This document shows, in pieces, positions 43,033 through 57,122 of a stretch of DNA of 64,000 nt. Position 1 is the stretch's first letter, and the number at the start of each line of letters is the position of its first letter. Source of the stretch: Cryptomeria japonica. Lineage: Eukaryota > Streptophyta > Pinopsida > Cupressales > Cupressaceae. Under the pieces are notes generated by a model. That model made no database searches, had not been told where the DNA came from, and was given only the letters and a program-made list of their open reading frames with translations. The stretch spans positions 305,197,950 to 305,261,949 of the forward strand of contig NC_081408.1 of NCBI RefSeq assembly GCF_030272615.1, read 5' to 3'. The position numbers and the translations under genes are program-made.

Positions 43033-44460
43033 GTGGCAGTCGATGAAGGTGTCACAGATGAGGAGTCAAAAGATGAAGAAAATGAAGATATTGTGTTTGT
43101 TGTTGTCAAGGACGATGTGTCAGACAAAAAGGCTCTTGTCTCCTGCTTTGATAATTCCAATGAGTGGATTAATGACAGTGGTTGTTCTCACCATATGACT
43201 GGTGATCGGAGCAAGTTTCTATCCTTGGAAGAGTATGCTAGTGGTGTGGTTCGCTTTGGTAATGATGGACCATGTATGGTCAAAGGTAGAGGGTCCATCT
43301 CTCTGAATGGAAAGAGTAGTGCTGACAATGTGTATTGGGTTGATAGTCTAAGACACAACCTTTTGAGTGTTGCCCAGCTAAATGATAGTGGTCTCACTCT
43401 AGAATTCAAGAATGGAGTGTGCATAATCAAACGAAATAATGGTGAATTGGTGGCCACCATCATGCAGACCAAAGGTAACCTATTTCAGCTGAATGCAAAT
43501 ATAAGCACATGCCTTATGGCTAAATTTGATGATAGTTGGATATGGCATAGGAGACTCTGCCATGTAAACCTTGATAACATTGTGAAGGCCAGTAAGATCA
43601 AGGCAGTCAGAGGGTTGCCGGTGCTGAGAAAATCGGAAAATACCTTGTGCAAAGAGTGTCAACTAGGGAAAATGTCTTCCTCAACCTTTAAAGGTAAACC
43701 TTTCACTGTTGACAATTTGCTTGATCTTGTGCATACTAATTTGTGTGGTCCTATGAAAACTAGGAGTGTGCAGGGTGATAGGTACTTCATGATTCTCACT
43801 GATGACTGCTCAAGAATGATGTGGGTCACATTCTTGAAAGATAAGTCTGAAGCCTTTGCAAATTTCAAAGCTTTCAGAGCATTAGTGGAGAAGGAAAGCG
43901 GTAAAAGAATCAAGTACTTGAGAACTGATCAAGGAGGGGAATTCACTTCCACTGAATTCAACAAGTACTGTGAAGAACATGGCATCAAGAGGCAACTGTC
44001 TGCCCCCCAGACTCCACAACAGAATGGCCTAGCAGAGACGAATAACCGGACTGTGGTTGAAGCAGCTAGAACTATGTTGATTCAAGGAAAGGTCGCTCAC
44101 ACCTTTTGGAGAGAAGCGGTGAGTACTGCAGTCTACACAATGAACTGGGTACTCATCAAGAAAGGTAAGGATAAAACTCCTTATGAGTATTGGACTGGTA
44201 AGACACCTATGGTTAGCTACTTTAGAGTGTTTGGTAGCAAATGTTACATCAAGAGGAGCGAACACCAGAGAAAATTTGATGCGAAATGTGATGAGGGAAT
44301 ATTCCTAGGGTATTCCATCAAGAGCAAAGCTCTCAAGTGTTTCAATAATAGGACTCAAAGAATTATGGAAAGCATCAATGTAAGAGTTGATGAAACCTCT
44401 GAGAAAATTGAGGAAACTGACAATGAGCAAGCAGTAAATGAACCGGTTGTAACCTTCTAG
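43033..44460 (+). pseudogene. Copia protease and integrase part
   Basis: The frame is the same as gag. Aspartic protease: N-D-S-G-C-S-H-H-M-T-G with D-S-G at 43174-43182. Integrase zinc region: W-H-R-R-L-C-H-V-N ... C-K-E-C-Q-L-G-K. The first catalytic Asp is replaced: H-T-N-L-C-G-P with AAT at 43738-43740, where family members have Asp. The second Asp (R-T-D-Q-G-G-E-F, 43927-43929) and the Glu (N-G-L-A-E-T, 44035-44037) are kept. The part ends with TAG at 44458-44460. A CAG-to-TAG change is likely. Confidence 0.9.
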
Positions 44461-46203
44461 GAACCGGTTGTCAGTCAACCAAGTACCAGTAATAGTGTTC
44501 CTACACCGGTAGATGTAGATGTTGATACTGATGGAGATGAAGATGAAGAAGAAAAACAAGAGGAATCTATCAAGACCATTCCTCAGTATGTCAAGCTAAA
44601 TCGTGATCCTAAGCAGATCATAGGAGATAAGGATGCAGGAATTCTTACAAGAAGAAAGGTCAGAGAAAACTCATGTATGATCTCTGAATTTGAGCCTAAA
44701 TCATTCAAAGAGGCACATAAAGATGAAGACTGGATCAAGGCAATGGAAGAGGAACTTGACCAGATAGAGAAAAATGGTACATGGTCTTTGGTACCCAGAC
44801 TGGAGCATAAAAATGTTATTGGTACCAAATGGGTTTTCAAAAATAAGCTGAATGAGGATGGCACAATGATTAGAAACAAAGCTAGACTAGTGTGCAAAGG
44901 ATATGCCCAAGAAGAAGGAGAAGACTATGGAGAAACCTTTTCTCTTGTAGCCAGATTGGAAGGAGTTCGTATGCTTCTTGCATATGCAACTTTTAAAGGA
45001 TTCAAAGTATATCAAATGGATGTAAAATCTGCATTCCTAAATGGTGTACTTGAAGAGGAAGTGTATATAGAGCAACCAAATGGGTTTGCCCTATTTGAAG
45101 ATGGTGACATGGTGTGTAGGCTACATAAAGCCTTATATGGTCTAAAGTAGGCACCTAGAGCATGGTCTGAACACCTACATTCCCATCTTGTGAAGATTGG
45201 ATTTGAGAGAACAAGCGAAGATAGCAATATCTACTTGAAGTCTGAAGGAGATCAAATCCTAATCTGTGAGGTATTTGTTGATGACATTATCTTTGGTGGA
45301 GATGACAAGATGAAGAAAGAGTTTGAGATGTCACTCATAAGGGAGATTAAGTTCTTCATTGGACTGCAGATCCAGCAGATGAAAGATGGAATCTTTATCA
45401 CTCAGTCCAAGTATGTCAAAGAGGTGTTGAAGACCTTTGGCATGGAAGATAGCAAACCGGTTGGTACACCGATGGTGACCGGTTGTAAACTATCCAAAGA
45501 GGATGACTCAGCATTGGTTGATGAGAAGGAATATCGATCAATGATTGGTAAGTTGCATTATGTAGTGCATAGTAGACCAGATATTGCACATGCAGTTGGC
45601 ATTACTGCAAGGTTCCAAAAAAGCCCAAGAGAATCCCACTTGGTTTTAGTCAAGCGGATTCTTAGGTATCTGAAGGGAACTATTGACTATAGATTGTGGT
45701 ATCCATACAACAATGATTTCAACTTGAAAGTATTCATAGATGTTGATTGGGTAGGTAATGTGAACGACCGAAAGAGCACAACTGGTGGTGCATTCTTTCT
45801 CGATGGTAGACTGGTCTCATGGATGAGTAAGAAGCATAGTTGTATCTCTCAGTCTATAGCGGAAGCAGAGTATGTTGCAGCTTTCATGAACTACACTCAG
45901 ACAATTTGGATGAAGCATGTATTAAATGGCTTCAAAGTTCCTGTATTTGAACCGGTAAGTATATTTTGTGACAATACTAGTGCAATTAACATCTCCAAGA
46001 ATCCGGTTTTACATTCTAGAACCAAGCACTTTGAGCTTAAGTATCATTTGTTGAGGGAAAAGGTTCAGAACAAAGAGATTGCACTGGAACATGTTTCCAG
46101 TAAGGAGCAGTTAGCAGACATATTCACCAGGCCTCTCCCAAAGGCTACATTTATGTACTTAAGAGGTGAATTAGGGGTGCTGCCTCTTCAAGAGGTAAAC
46201 TAA
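44461..46203 (+). pseudogene. Copia reverse transcriptase and RNase H part
   Basis: The same frame continues after TAG at 44458. An acidic linker (44515-44580, D/E-rich) leads to W-I-K-A-M-E-E-E-L and G-T-K-W-V-F-K-N-K, the start of the Copia RT. Q-M-D-V-K-S-A-F-L-N-G follows. The RT is broken by TAG at 45148-45150 within L-Y-G-L-K-stop-A-P-R-A-W, where Gln is expected. The catalytic block reads F-V-D-D-I-I-F at 45277-45297. RNase H shows R-K-S-T-T-G-G, S-Q-S-I-A-E-A-E-Y and A-D-I-F-T-R-P-L-P. The polyprotein ends at TAA 46201-46203. Confidence 0.9.
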
Positions 46204-46403
46204 AGGTATATGCTCCACATCAGTCAAGTATTGCATAGTCAAATTTTTCTTCCGGATTGATGTGTTGAAGGATGCTACTCCTCAGGGGGAGAAGCTTAAT
46301 GGAACAGGGAAGCTTGTGAAGAAGTGAAGCAGAGAAGATATCTACAGAAATTGGGGGAGAAGATGTGAAGCGAAGAGATATCTTTGTACATTGCCATCAA
46401 TTC

Positions 46404-46415
46404 CAAAGGGGGAGA
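46404..46415 (+). other. Polypurine tract of Copia
   Basis: AAAGGGGGAGA lies directly before TTGTTGG of the 3' LTR. Confidence 0.85.
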
Positions 46416-46416
46416 T

Positions 46417-47834
46417 TGTTGGCGTTATGTGAACCGGTATGAGGACATGATGACATTGTATGTTGTCATTGATGTCAATATGCTGAAGAGGAGAGAACCG
46501 GTATATGTGAGAACCAGTATAACACTATGAACCGGCATATGGAAGCTTTGTATGACTACCGGTTGGTAGTCTCAACTTCAGGGTTTCTGGTTGAAGTGCC
46601 TCAAACCTGTGTGACTCAATCAGTGACTTTATGTGATGAGTTATCATTGTAACGAAGAACAAATTGTGTTGCCACGTTAGCCTTGTGTGCATGAAGGATC
46701 TTGCATGAAGGAGATTGTTCTTATCTACCTCGGGAATGTACGAAGTCTATAAACGGTGATAACATGTGATGGGTTATCAACCGCCATGAAATCGGTGGAA
46801 AATGAACTATGGAGAACGTCTTGAGATTGGCCCAAGACTATTGCATTTAATGAAATGTGCTCAATGGTTAGGATTGAACCGTTTGAATTGCTTAACCTAA
46901 CAGGTTTAGGGTTTAGGGTTTATGCTACCGACCTATCTGTTTCCTATAAGGTTGATGTTGTGTTTCTTTCTGAGATTGTTGGCAAAATTTTTGTGTGTGT
47001 ATCCAAGAGAAGAGCTACGTGATTCTTGCCAAACCAGAAGAGAGAAGTGATACCACAGAGTGTTAGTGCAGAAGGTGAAGAGGAGCTAAAGCAGATCTAC
47101 ATTGGCATTGAGTGTTGTTACCAGATCATTGTAATACCTATTGATCCCTAACCACTTCAATAGTTGGGAAATCCCTTAACAGGGTAGCTTTAACCGGCTT
47201 GTTGTAAATCCTTTAACAGGGTGACTCAAAACCATTGAGTTCTTGAAATCCTCTAACAAGGTAATCTTTAACAAGGTTTAACCCTTAACCAGGTATTCTA
47301 GCCATCCCTTAATCGCGTGATCCCTAACAAGATCGGTTCCTAACATAACCTATTGTATCAGTCTTTAACTGGACAAGGCTCCTAACAAAGCGGACTTCTA
47401 AAGAGTTCAAAAACAGCTTGTGGGTATTCATCCCCACCGTGGTTTTTCCCAATTGGGTTTCCACGTGAAAAATCTGTGTGTCATGTGTGGTGTTATTCAT
47501 GTGATGGTTTGAGTAATTTGTGTCTGAAGGTAAATCATGTTGATCTAGCTATTTATATATCTTTTGATGATAGATTACCTGTTCATGCACTAGGGTGAAA
47601 TGGAAATGAAGTATTAGATTGTATGAGAAGATAAGTGTCAACCGGTTTATGCTTGTCTCAGTTACTCTGGGCTTTGTCGGTTGTACTTTGTTCAAGACCG
47701 GAGTTACTGTCTGTCTGCCTATGCACAATGTCTGTTGACAAACCGGTTTTAGGATTGTGTTTTTGTCTGTACTGATTCACCCCCCCAATCTCTCAGTACT
47801 GGTTTGGTACTATTCGTTCATCATTGAGCTATCA
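46417..47834 (+). repeat. 3' LTR of the Copia element
   Basis: It starts TGTTGGCGTT and ends GAGCTATCA. It differs from the 5' LTR by scattered, mostly transition-type substitutions and the missing stretch of about 50 bp near its start. CAGAC follows at 47835-47839. Confidence 0.9.
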
Positions 47835-47858
47835 CAGACCATTTTTTAGGTGTATACA

Positions 47859-47863
47859 AGTTC
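47859..47863. repeat. Target site duplication (right) of GypA-
   Basis: AGTTC, identical to 30614-30618. Confidence 0.85.
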
Positions 47864-50800
47864 TTTCCTACCTACTATCAAGCATCAATAATTGAAGGGA
47901 ATAATTAATGAAGCCTTGATTATAGGAAATGGTGTGTGGGTCCTTTGAGAGATATAGTAATGAGAGCTAAGTGTTGCTTTTATCTTGTTTGGAAGTAGGT
48001 ACATGGGCAGTCCTTGGGTGAAGCATGCCTCTGTGACCTCAAGTTTGTAGGGGAGAGTTTAGGGGGGATAACTTTGAGGATTGGGGTTGTTCCTAACTTG
48101 TTTGATCTTCCCTCTTCTATAAGCTTTAGTTGAGGCTAAAATGGGTATTAGATGGTTATGAAAGAGTTATGAAAACCAGATAAAATGTTTTTAATACATA
48201 ATGTGCTTTTGAATAAAAATTTGAAGAAAGTGAAAGTGTTGATTACCTTATAGTTGGTATTTTCTTACAGTTACATGTTGATTTAATGATATCTTATGTC
48301 ATTTGTATGTAATTTTTATGTATTTTTGAAATTTAATCTCGGAATTATAGGATCCTAAATTGTGTGATTGTGATATATACTTATCCATTTGATCAATATT
48401 ATGAATCTTGTTATGTAATACCCTCACAAGTGTGAATCTATATGATATTTGTGTAGTGATAGGAAGTCATTGGACCATGTCGATGATCGGTGCCTTGAAT
48501 AGTATAAGGGATTATTTGGAATTCACTTGTTTCATAGTGGCAAAGTTGCCAAGAGTTACCTTGGATATGGTATGATAATAGTTAGAAGGTTGTCATTGGA
48601 CTGTGCTAATGGTCGATTCTTAGAGCTATTGTTATATCTTTTTTATTAGCCAACATTTAGTTGGTTCATAAAGGTGAATAATTGCTAGGGGTTATCTAAT
48701 ATTCGATACGATAATGGTTTCATTGGTTGTTACCTTACTGTACATGAATAATGGTAACCAAATCTTGTTTTTGTATCAAGAGGGTTCATTAGCAATCACT
48801 TATAACATGAGGGTGGTCAACGCTAGGCTCTACCTAGGATCGTGAAGAAGATATATGGAAATATCATTGAGGTCATGAAGGTGGTATATGCCAGAATCTA
48901 ATTCTTCTTGGGTGGAGAGATTTGTTGCCAATGGCCCATAGGCAATTGAAATTGGTATTTATTAGGCAAGGTTGGTTCACTACTTGTGGAAATCTTTGGG
49001 ATTAAGTACAAAAGCTTGATTTAGTATGAGATACATTGAATTATCTTCCCAGTTATCACTAGTGCAAAAGACTAGGGAAAATAATGGACTCGTGATATAG
49101 TGCACAATGTACCAATATTACTTTTCTTTTTGGGATGCACTGTGTACTAGAGATAGTTAGCCATTGTAGACAATCTAGTCACTATTATCTTTTTGATGCT
49201 TGTATAAGCCACTCATTGTGTAGTGCTATCTATGTGGGAACTATTCTTTATGTATTTGTGATGTATATTGGAGCTACTCACTATATATTTGATGTATGCT
49301 TAAGTGTATCATCTTGTATAATTGTGATGTGTATGAGCTAGTCTCTTATGTATATATGATGTATGCTCAAGACAACCATTATGTGTGTGGTCTATAACAT
49401 GACCATTGTGTAAATGTTTATGTTTGTACACTAATGATTCATAATGTTTGGTATGGAGCCAATGACAAATGATTCTTTTTATTGTAATGAGACTAAGTTA
49501 ATAGATTCACTTAATTAATAGTCAAGGTTTGAAGAGAGACTAGAGATCTCATACAAGATGAGAAAAATTCCCTCTACTTTTGAGTGTGAACTTTGAAGCC
49601 TCTAATTCACCACCCGAGGCTTAGATTTGGGTCTACAAATGACCCTAATTATAAGATCTTAAGACCTTCAAGTGTAAGCATACATATGATGATGTTGAAT
49701 TGTCACTACCATGGTGAATGGAGAAGTTTCTAAATCAATTCATTCTAATTTAGATGGTAGATGCTTGGTTGGTTAATTGGGTAGTTGTGAATTAAAAAAA
49801 TATAGTCGTTGAGGGGTAGAATTTACATTCGTATTAGATCAACCAAGTTCAAACACTCAACCTTGGAGCTAACTTCAAGACTCTAGATAAAGTAGACTTT
49901 GTCACACTATTGACCTACTATAACTAAGCTAGTCACTTGATATATATTCAATCGGTTCAAGCTTCTTAAATGGGCTTTTGAGATCATAAGAATAGTCCTA
50001 GCTGAGAAAACATATATGCGTGTAAAAAGAGAAATTTGGATCTGTGAATTCTACAGAAAAATCAAAGTGCACAACAAAAGAGTGGTATTTAATGCATGGT
50101 ACTTTGGTACGTTATAATGAATTAAATGGTAAATGTGTGTACCTTATAATATAATATTGAATTTTCATAAGAAAGATGAACCCATAAATTCAAAATGCAA
50201 GGTTGGATTGAGTGAAAATGCTTACTCGAGGGTATATTTGTAGTATGCATTGTCTTAAATATTTTTAAAATTATTCCAAATTGGTCAAATTATGTTAAAT
50301 TTAGCAACTTAAGAGACAAGGATAAGGGATTGACTAGTAACAATTCTTTTTGAAGAAAAACAAAAATGCGACCTCCTAATAAACTGAGATGTCTTATCCC
50401 AAGGGAGGAAATGATGCCACATCCTACTAGTTTCCTCCATAGTGGATGTTGGAGAGAATAAAATAAATAAATAGCATATTCAATACCGAAGTAAGGAGGC
50501 ATATGGCATGATATAGGCTCATCGTGTGGGCATTAAATAAGAGAGGACAAGAGGAATAATATATGGCATGGTAGAGGGATGTCCATGACATTAAGAGGAA
50601 AGACAATAAAAAAACACATTAGTAGGGAAGGAATAAATTTTGTAAAACAAGTGAGGAGGATGTTCGTAACGGTTATGATTTTTTTTTTACACCTTCCAAT
50701 TACATTTGCTCGAAAGTTCCTAAAGCCTTTTTAACAAATCCATTTTGTGTGTATCTTACCTTCCTTGGACAATTAAACTTTCTTTAGAAGAGATTATCAT

Positions 50801-51262
50801 CCCTCCTTTGCATCTTAGATCCTCTCTCTCTATGTCATCTCCTAATATTTCTCTATCCTTTTGGATTTATGGAAGTCCATAACTTTGTTTAGAAGCTCTC
50901 AAAATGGTGTAGGCATTAAGACACAATCAAAGGTTGTGTAGTTTAGTCTTTTAACACCTCCAACTATATCTTGCTTAAAAATTCTAAATCCTTTTCAACA
51001 AATCCATTTCATGTCTATCCTTCCCTCATGGCATTCCATAAATTGAATTTATCTAGCTCCCTTTTCATCCAACTTTTGTGCACTCTCCCTACTTCGCCAT
51101 TTCTACATATATGTCTACTAGGGCAGTTGTAATGAATCCCTCTTTCCTCTCGCTTTACTTTTTCCCCTAAAGACCTCATTAATGAAGAGAGTGACAACAT
51201 GCTTAATAAAGGAATAGTGAGTTTCATCCTTCCCCTTCTATGGTACCCATACCTACACCATT
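47864..51262. other. Spacer with minor duplications, no supported gene
   Basis: No domain on either strand. A direct duplication of about 90 bases occurs at about 50690-50780 and 50940-51035, with 'cctttt.aacaaatccattt' and 'tcttaccttcc/tatccttccc' in both, spaced about 255 bp apart. Phrases such as 'gtcattggaccatg' (48468) and 'gtcattggactgtg' (48591) also suggest old duplications. Confidence 0.5.
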
Positions 51263-54049
<2,787 letters not shown>

Positions 54050-54265
54050 GCATACCGTTGTTCTATATGGCCGTTCTATATTACCGCTTCACATGGCTAT
54101 CCATTACCTGTTAAAAATAACATGGCTATCTATTTTACCGTTTTAAAAAGCATGCCCGTTTGTTCTATATTACCGTTTCACATGGCTATTCATTACCTGT
54201 GAAAAAAAAACATGGCTATCTATTTTACCGTTTTAAAAAGCATGCCTGTTGCCGAATGTTACTGT
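54050..54265 (+). promoter_or_regulatory. Tandem units rich in CCGTT upstream of a TATA box
   Basis: Two full units (54050-54149 and 54150-54239) and a partial third (54240-54265) begin GCATGCC or GCATACC. They share CTATATTACCG, CACATGGCTATYCATTACC, CATGGCTATCTATTTTACCG and TTTTAAAAA. ACCGTT or CCGTT occurs repeatedly, which is AACGG on the other strand, the core of plant MYB/MSA sites. The array stops right before the TATA box. A promoter role is inferred. Confidence 0.5.
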
Positions 54266-54272
54266 TATAAAT
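54266..54272 (+). promoter_or_regulatory. TATA box of a candidate host gene
   Basis: TATAAAT at the downstream end of the CCGTT-rich units. Transcription would start near 54300. Confidence 0.5.
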
Positions 54273-54346
54273 GGCAGGGCACTGTTCATGTGGATTAGCG
54301 AGGGCTTGTGTTCTTCCTCTTCTGTCAATGTTTGTTTGATCTTCTG

Positions 54347-54705
54347 TTTTTTCCTTAAATGTCTTTTATAGGAATTTTATGTTTCTTTTGTTTTTCTTAG
54401 TAGTTTTGATGTTTTCTGATGAGGGTTTTGTAAGCGAGCATACTAGTGTGTCTGTCATGTTTTCTGATGAGGGTTTTGTAAGCGAGCATATTAGTGTTTT
54501 TTCCTTCAATGTCTTTTATAGGAATTTTATGTTTTTTGTTTTTTTTTCTTAGTATTTTTTATGTTTTCTGATGAGGGTTTTGTAAGCGAGCATACTAGTG
54601 TTTTTTCCGTCAATGTCTTTTATAGGAAATTTTATGTTTTTTGTTTTTTTTTCTTAGTATTTTTTATGTTTTCTGATGAGGGTTTTGTAAGCGAGCATAC
54701 TAATG
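54347..54705 (+). repeat. About 104-bp tandem repeat in the presumed 5' leader
   Basis: Units at 54347-54448, 54497-54600 and 54601-54705, plus a 40-bp partial unit at 54457-54496. Each contains CAATGTCTTTTATAGGAA and ends GATGAGGGTTTTGTAAGCGA followed by GCATACTAGTG. TGTCTGTC follows the first unit and the last. Each unit contains an ATG that opens M-F-S-D-E-G-F-V-S-E-H, so the repeats add upstream ORFs. Confidence 0.9.
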
Positions 54706-54825
54706 TGTCTGTCCATGTTTTCTGGGGCAGAACAGAGGAAGAGGGAAGGAAAAGGCAAAGGCAGAACAGTTGAAGAGGGAAGGCAAGCTGGTTTCAAAAC
54801 CAGAGGTATCTGTATTTTGGGTTGA

Positions 54826-54885
54826 ATGACAAAACCACGGGGATATCCTCGTCCGCTTGAAATTGAAGACTCTGCGCTTAGTCAG
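54826..54885 (+). CDS. Candidate first coding exon of an unknown gene
   Basis: An ATG at 54826 opens 20 codons (starting M-T-K-P-R-G-Y-P-R-P) that end in GTCAG followed by GTATGT at 54886-54891, a strong plant splice donor in phase 0. Codon choice and base composition (GC-richer than its surroundings) look like coding sequence. A TATA box lies about 560 bases upstream. I do not recognise the peptide, and I could not find the next exon in 54886-57120. It may also be a noncoding RNA exon or a gene fragment. The 54561-54773 frame in the repeats ends before this ATG. Confidence 0.35.
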
Positions 54886-57122
54886 GTATGTTTTTCTGTT
54901 AATTTTCTGCTAATGTGCAACCATTGATATATTCTGTCAAACATGGGTTGAGTGACTTGCCTTTCTGAAAATTTATTGCCCTGTAATTTATTGTGTAGCC
55001 ATTGAGACATTTTGTCAAACATATGTTCGAAGTGTCTAATTTCTAATGTTGACTACTACATCTATCATAAAATGATGAGTACTTTCCTTTCCAGAATCCT
55101 ATGGAAATTTATATGGGATTGAAGTTGAGATTCTTATCTTTTTATCACGATGGAATTTGTAAATTGCTATGAGTGATTGATGATTTTGTGTTTTTGGGTT
55201 TGTGTGGGATTAGAACCAGAATGATCAATCCTTATGCTAAAAAATTACACTTAGTTTTCATTTGAGATGTCTAGCGAACCCAATAGGTCATATTTGTGGC
55301 AGTTACCTATCTTTATATAGGAACACCTAGTTGGTATTGCTTAATTGTAAGCGCGTCAAATGATCCAAGTCATTCCAAGCATTAAGAATTGGACTTTTGG
55401 AATCAGAAAATGTTGTAGTCTAATAGATCATCGATCGTTTATTATATACCTATTACTATAATATATAAATTGTGATAACCATGTCGTAAGTTGACTTCTG
55501 ATATATCATTAATGTGATTATGGTGCTTTGTAATATACTTGTACTCATTATTTCTCAATTTCAAATTTCAAATTAATTTTAAATTAATTTAGGTCAGTGC
55601 TCTCTTCTTAATTTTGGACCTAATTGGAGACCATTACAATTCTATGTAAACTGTCATTTTGTTAAATTTCCTCTTTAATCCCTTGTGCAGCCATGAGGCA
55701 TTTTGTCAAACAATTCATATGCCTTGTCTGTCACTTGTTATGGTCTATATGGTCTATAAGATGTGTCCAAATCAAAGATAAACAAATTTAAGCTGTAAAC
55801 TGTCAAATGTAAGAAGAATAGATTTACGGGCCTCAATACCTCAACTGTTGCCTTTGCTTTACTTATTTTCATTTTCTATTTTGTACTATTTACCTTTGAT
55901 AAGAAGAATAAATCTGGTGGTGTGATTTAGCTTTAATAGCTAATTCTTCTAAACAGTGAGTATGCCTTTTCAATAGCAGAGTGTTTAGAGTGAATAATGA
56001 GTGCTGAAAATGCATTCATTTTTAACTTATCCCTAATCACGAATATGAATAAATCCTATTCCTTTTGGTATTAATGGTTGTTCATTAAGCCTGGCATCAA
56101 TCGAGAGGTCCTTCAGGCTGAGGATTCTTCACAATCCAAAGCCCTTGGCTAACTTTGGGAGCCCAGATGGATACAGTTGGGTGGGTGGGTACAACCAACT
56201 GGATCTGACTTGGTTACAGTACCACTTTCATCTCTGCACACTTGGATCTGACTTTTACTTGTAGCTGCACTCAAACTAGCATGTAACTCTCTCTGATTCT
56301 GGCCTAAATAAGGTTATTTAGGAGAATTTTCTTCACACCTGATATCTTGTGATATGTGTATTCAAAGACAACTAATTTTATTGTGCTCTTGCTATGGAAT
56401 TGTATAGTCTCTTTCAGGTTACAACATTCTTATCTTCCTTGTGAGTCTATCTTTGTGCAAGATGAAAGGTGTGGGTTCTGGTCTCTTCCCTAATTTTATT
56501 CTCTCTATCCAAGGTCATTCTGAGGTTCCTTCAATAACCTCAATGGTGTTTACAACCTATAAGAAGCAACTTGAACAACACACCCAAAAAATGTTGTTGT
56601 TGCTTCTAGCATTATAAGAAGCAACTTGAATGTGTTCGAATAACAAGATAATAAATTGAGTCTACCATTGACGCTTAATGGTTTCTTGTTAAAGGTCATT
56701 TTAGGCATTATTCATTTTCATTTTGGTAATTTGAATTTATTTTGCTTATTGTTTATATTTAGATAAATATAAACAATAATGTCGTAGAGAACAATTCTTT
56801 CTTGATGATGGTTCAGGAACAAGCATAATGATTCTCATTCTAATCCTTGCAAGAGAAATTTTCATTTTATGTACAGTTATCTATATATAATTTATGTCTA
56901 TTATTTTAAACATTTTTTTTTTCAATATTTGCAAAAACTTGTTGTTTCCTTGATTTTGGAAGGATTGGAGGATGCATCTTGTACATACCTGCAATCTTTG
57001 TGGAGAGGTACAATTTTAAAATTTGGAGAATTTATTTGTAGAGATATCTTATGTTGTAATTTAATATTGGAGAAAAAAGTACCTGAAAAACAATTTTCTA
57101 AATTAGATGTATGTGTATCTAT
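54886..57122 (+). other. Possible intron or spacer after the candidate exon
   Basis: T-rich, intron-like sequence. A motif of about 35 bases, TGTGCAGCCATTGAGACATT and then TTGTCAAACA, occurs in three diverged copies at 54914-54953, 54992-55036 and 55682-55720. The frame at 56869-57126 has no recognised domain. No polyadenylation region or further exon can be supported. Confidence 0.35.

Larger units (their letters stand above)
40587..47834 (+). mobile_element. Complete Ty1/Copia retrotransposon nested in the GypA- LTR
   Basis: This 7248-bp element has LTRs of 1472 bp (40587-42058) and 1418 bp (46417-47834). It has a primer site for initiator tRNA-Met and one polyprotein reading of about 1357 codons (42130-46203). 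A polypurine tract lies at about 46404-46415. Domain order is gag, protease, integrase, RT, RNase H, which defines Copia. The polyprotein stays in one frame and is broken only by four single stop codons. It is the youngest element in the window by nesting. Confidence 0.95.
30619..47858 (-). mobile_element. GypA-: second copy of the RT-less Gypsy family, with nested Copia
   Basis: Read on the - strand this copy has a 5' LTR (39557-40586 plus 47840-47858), a primer site (39535-39553), a leader and a protease. These are followed by the second-type RNase H, integrase, a long 3' region, a polypurine tract (31664-31677) and the 3' LTR (30619-31663). Without the 7.25-kb Copia and its duplicated CAGAC it is about 9.99 kb, close to GypA+ (9.67 kb). 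It is flanked by AGTTC. It has the same RT deletion as GypA+ and longer surviving frames in the protease part, but stops and frame changes make it inactive. Confidence 0.9.

Noticed and set aside
54561-54773. 70-codon frame as a protein gene
   Set aside because: It consists of the 104-bp repeat and ends before the better ATG at 54826; treated as upstream ORF.
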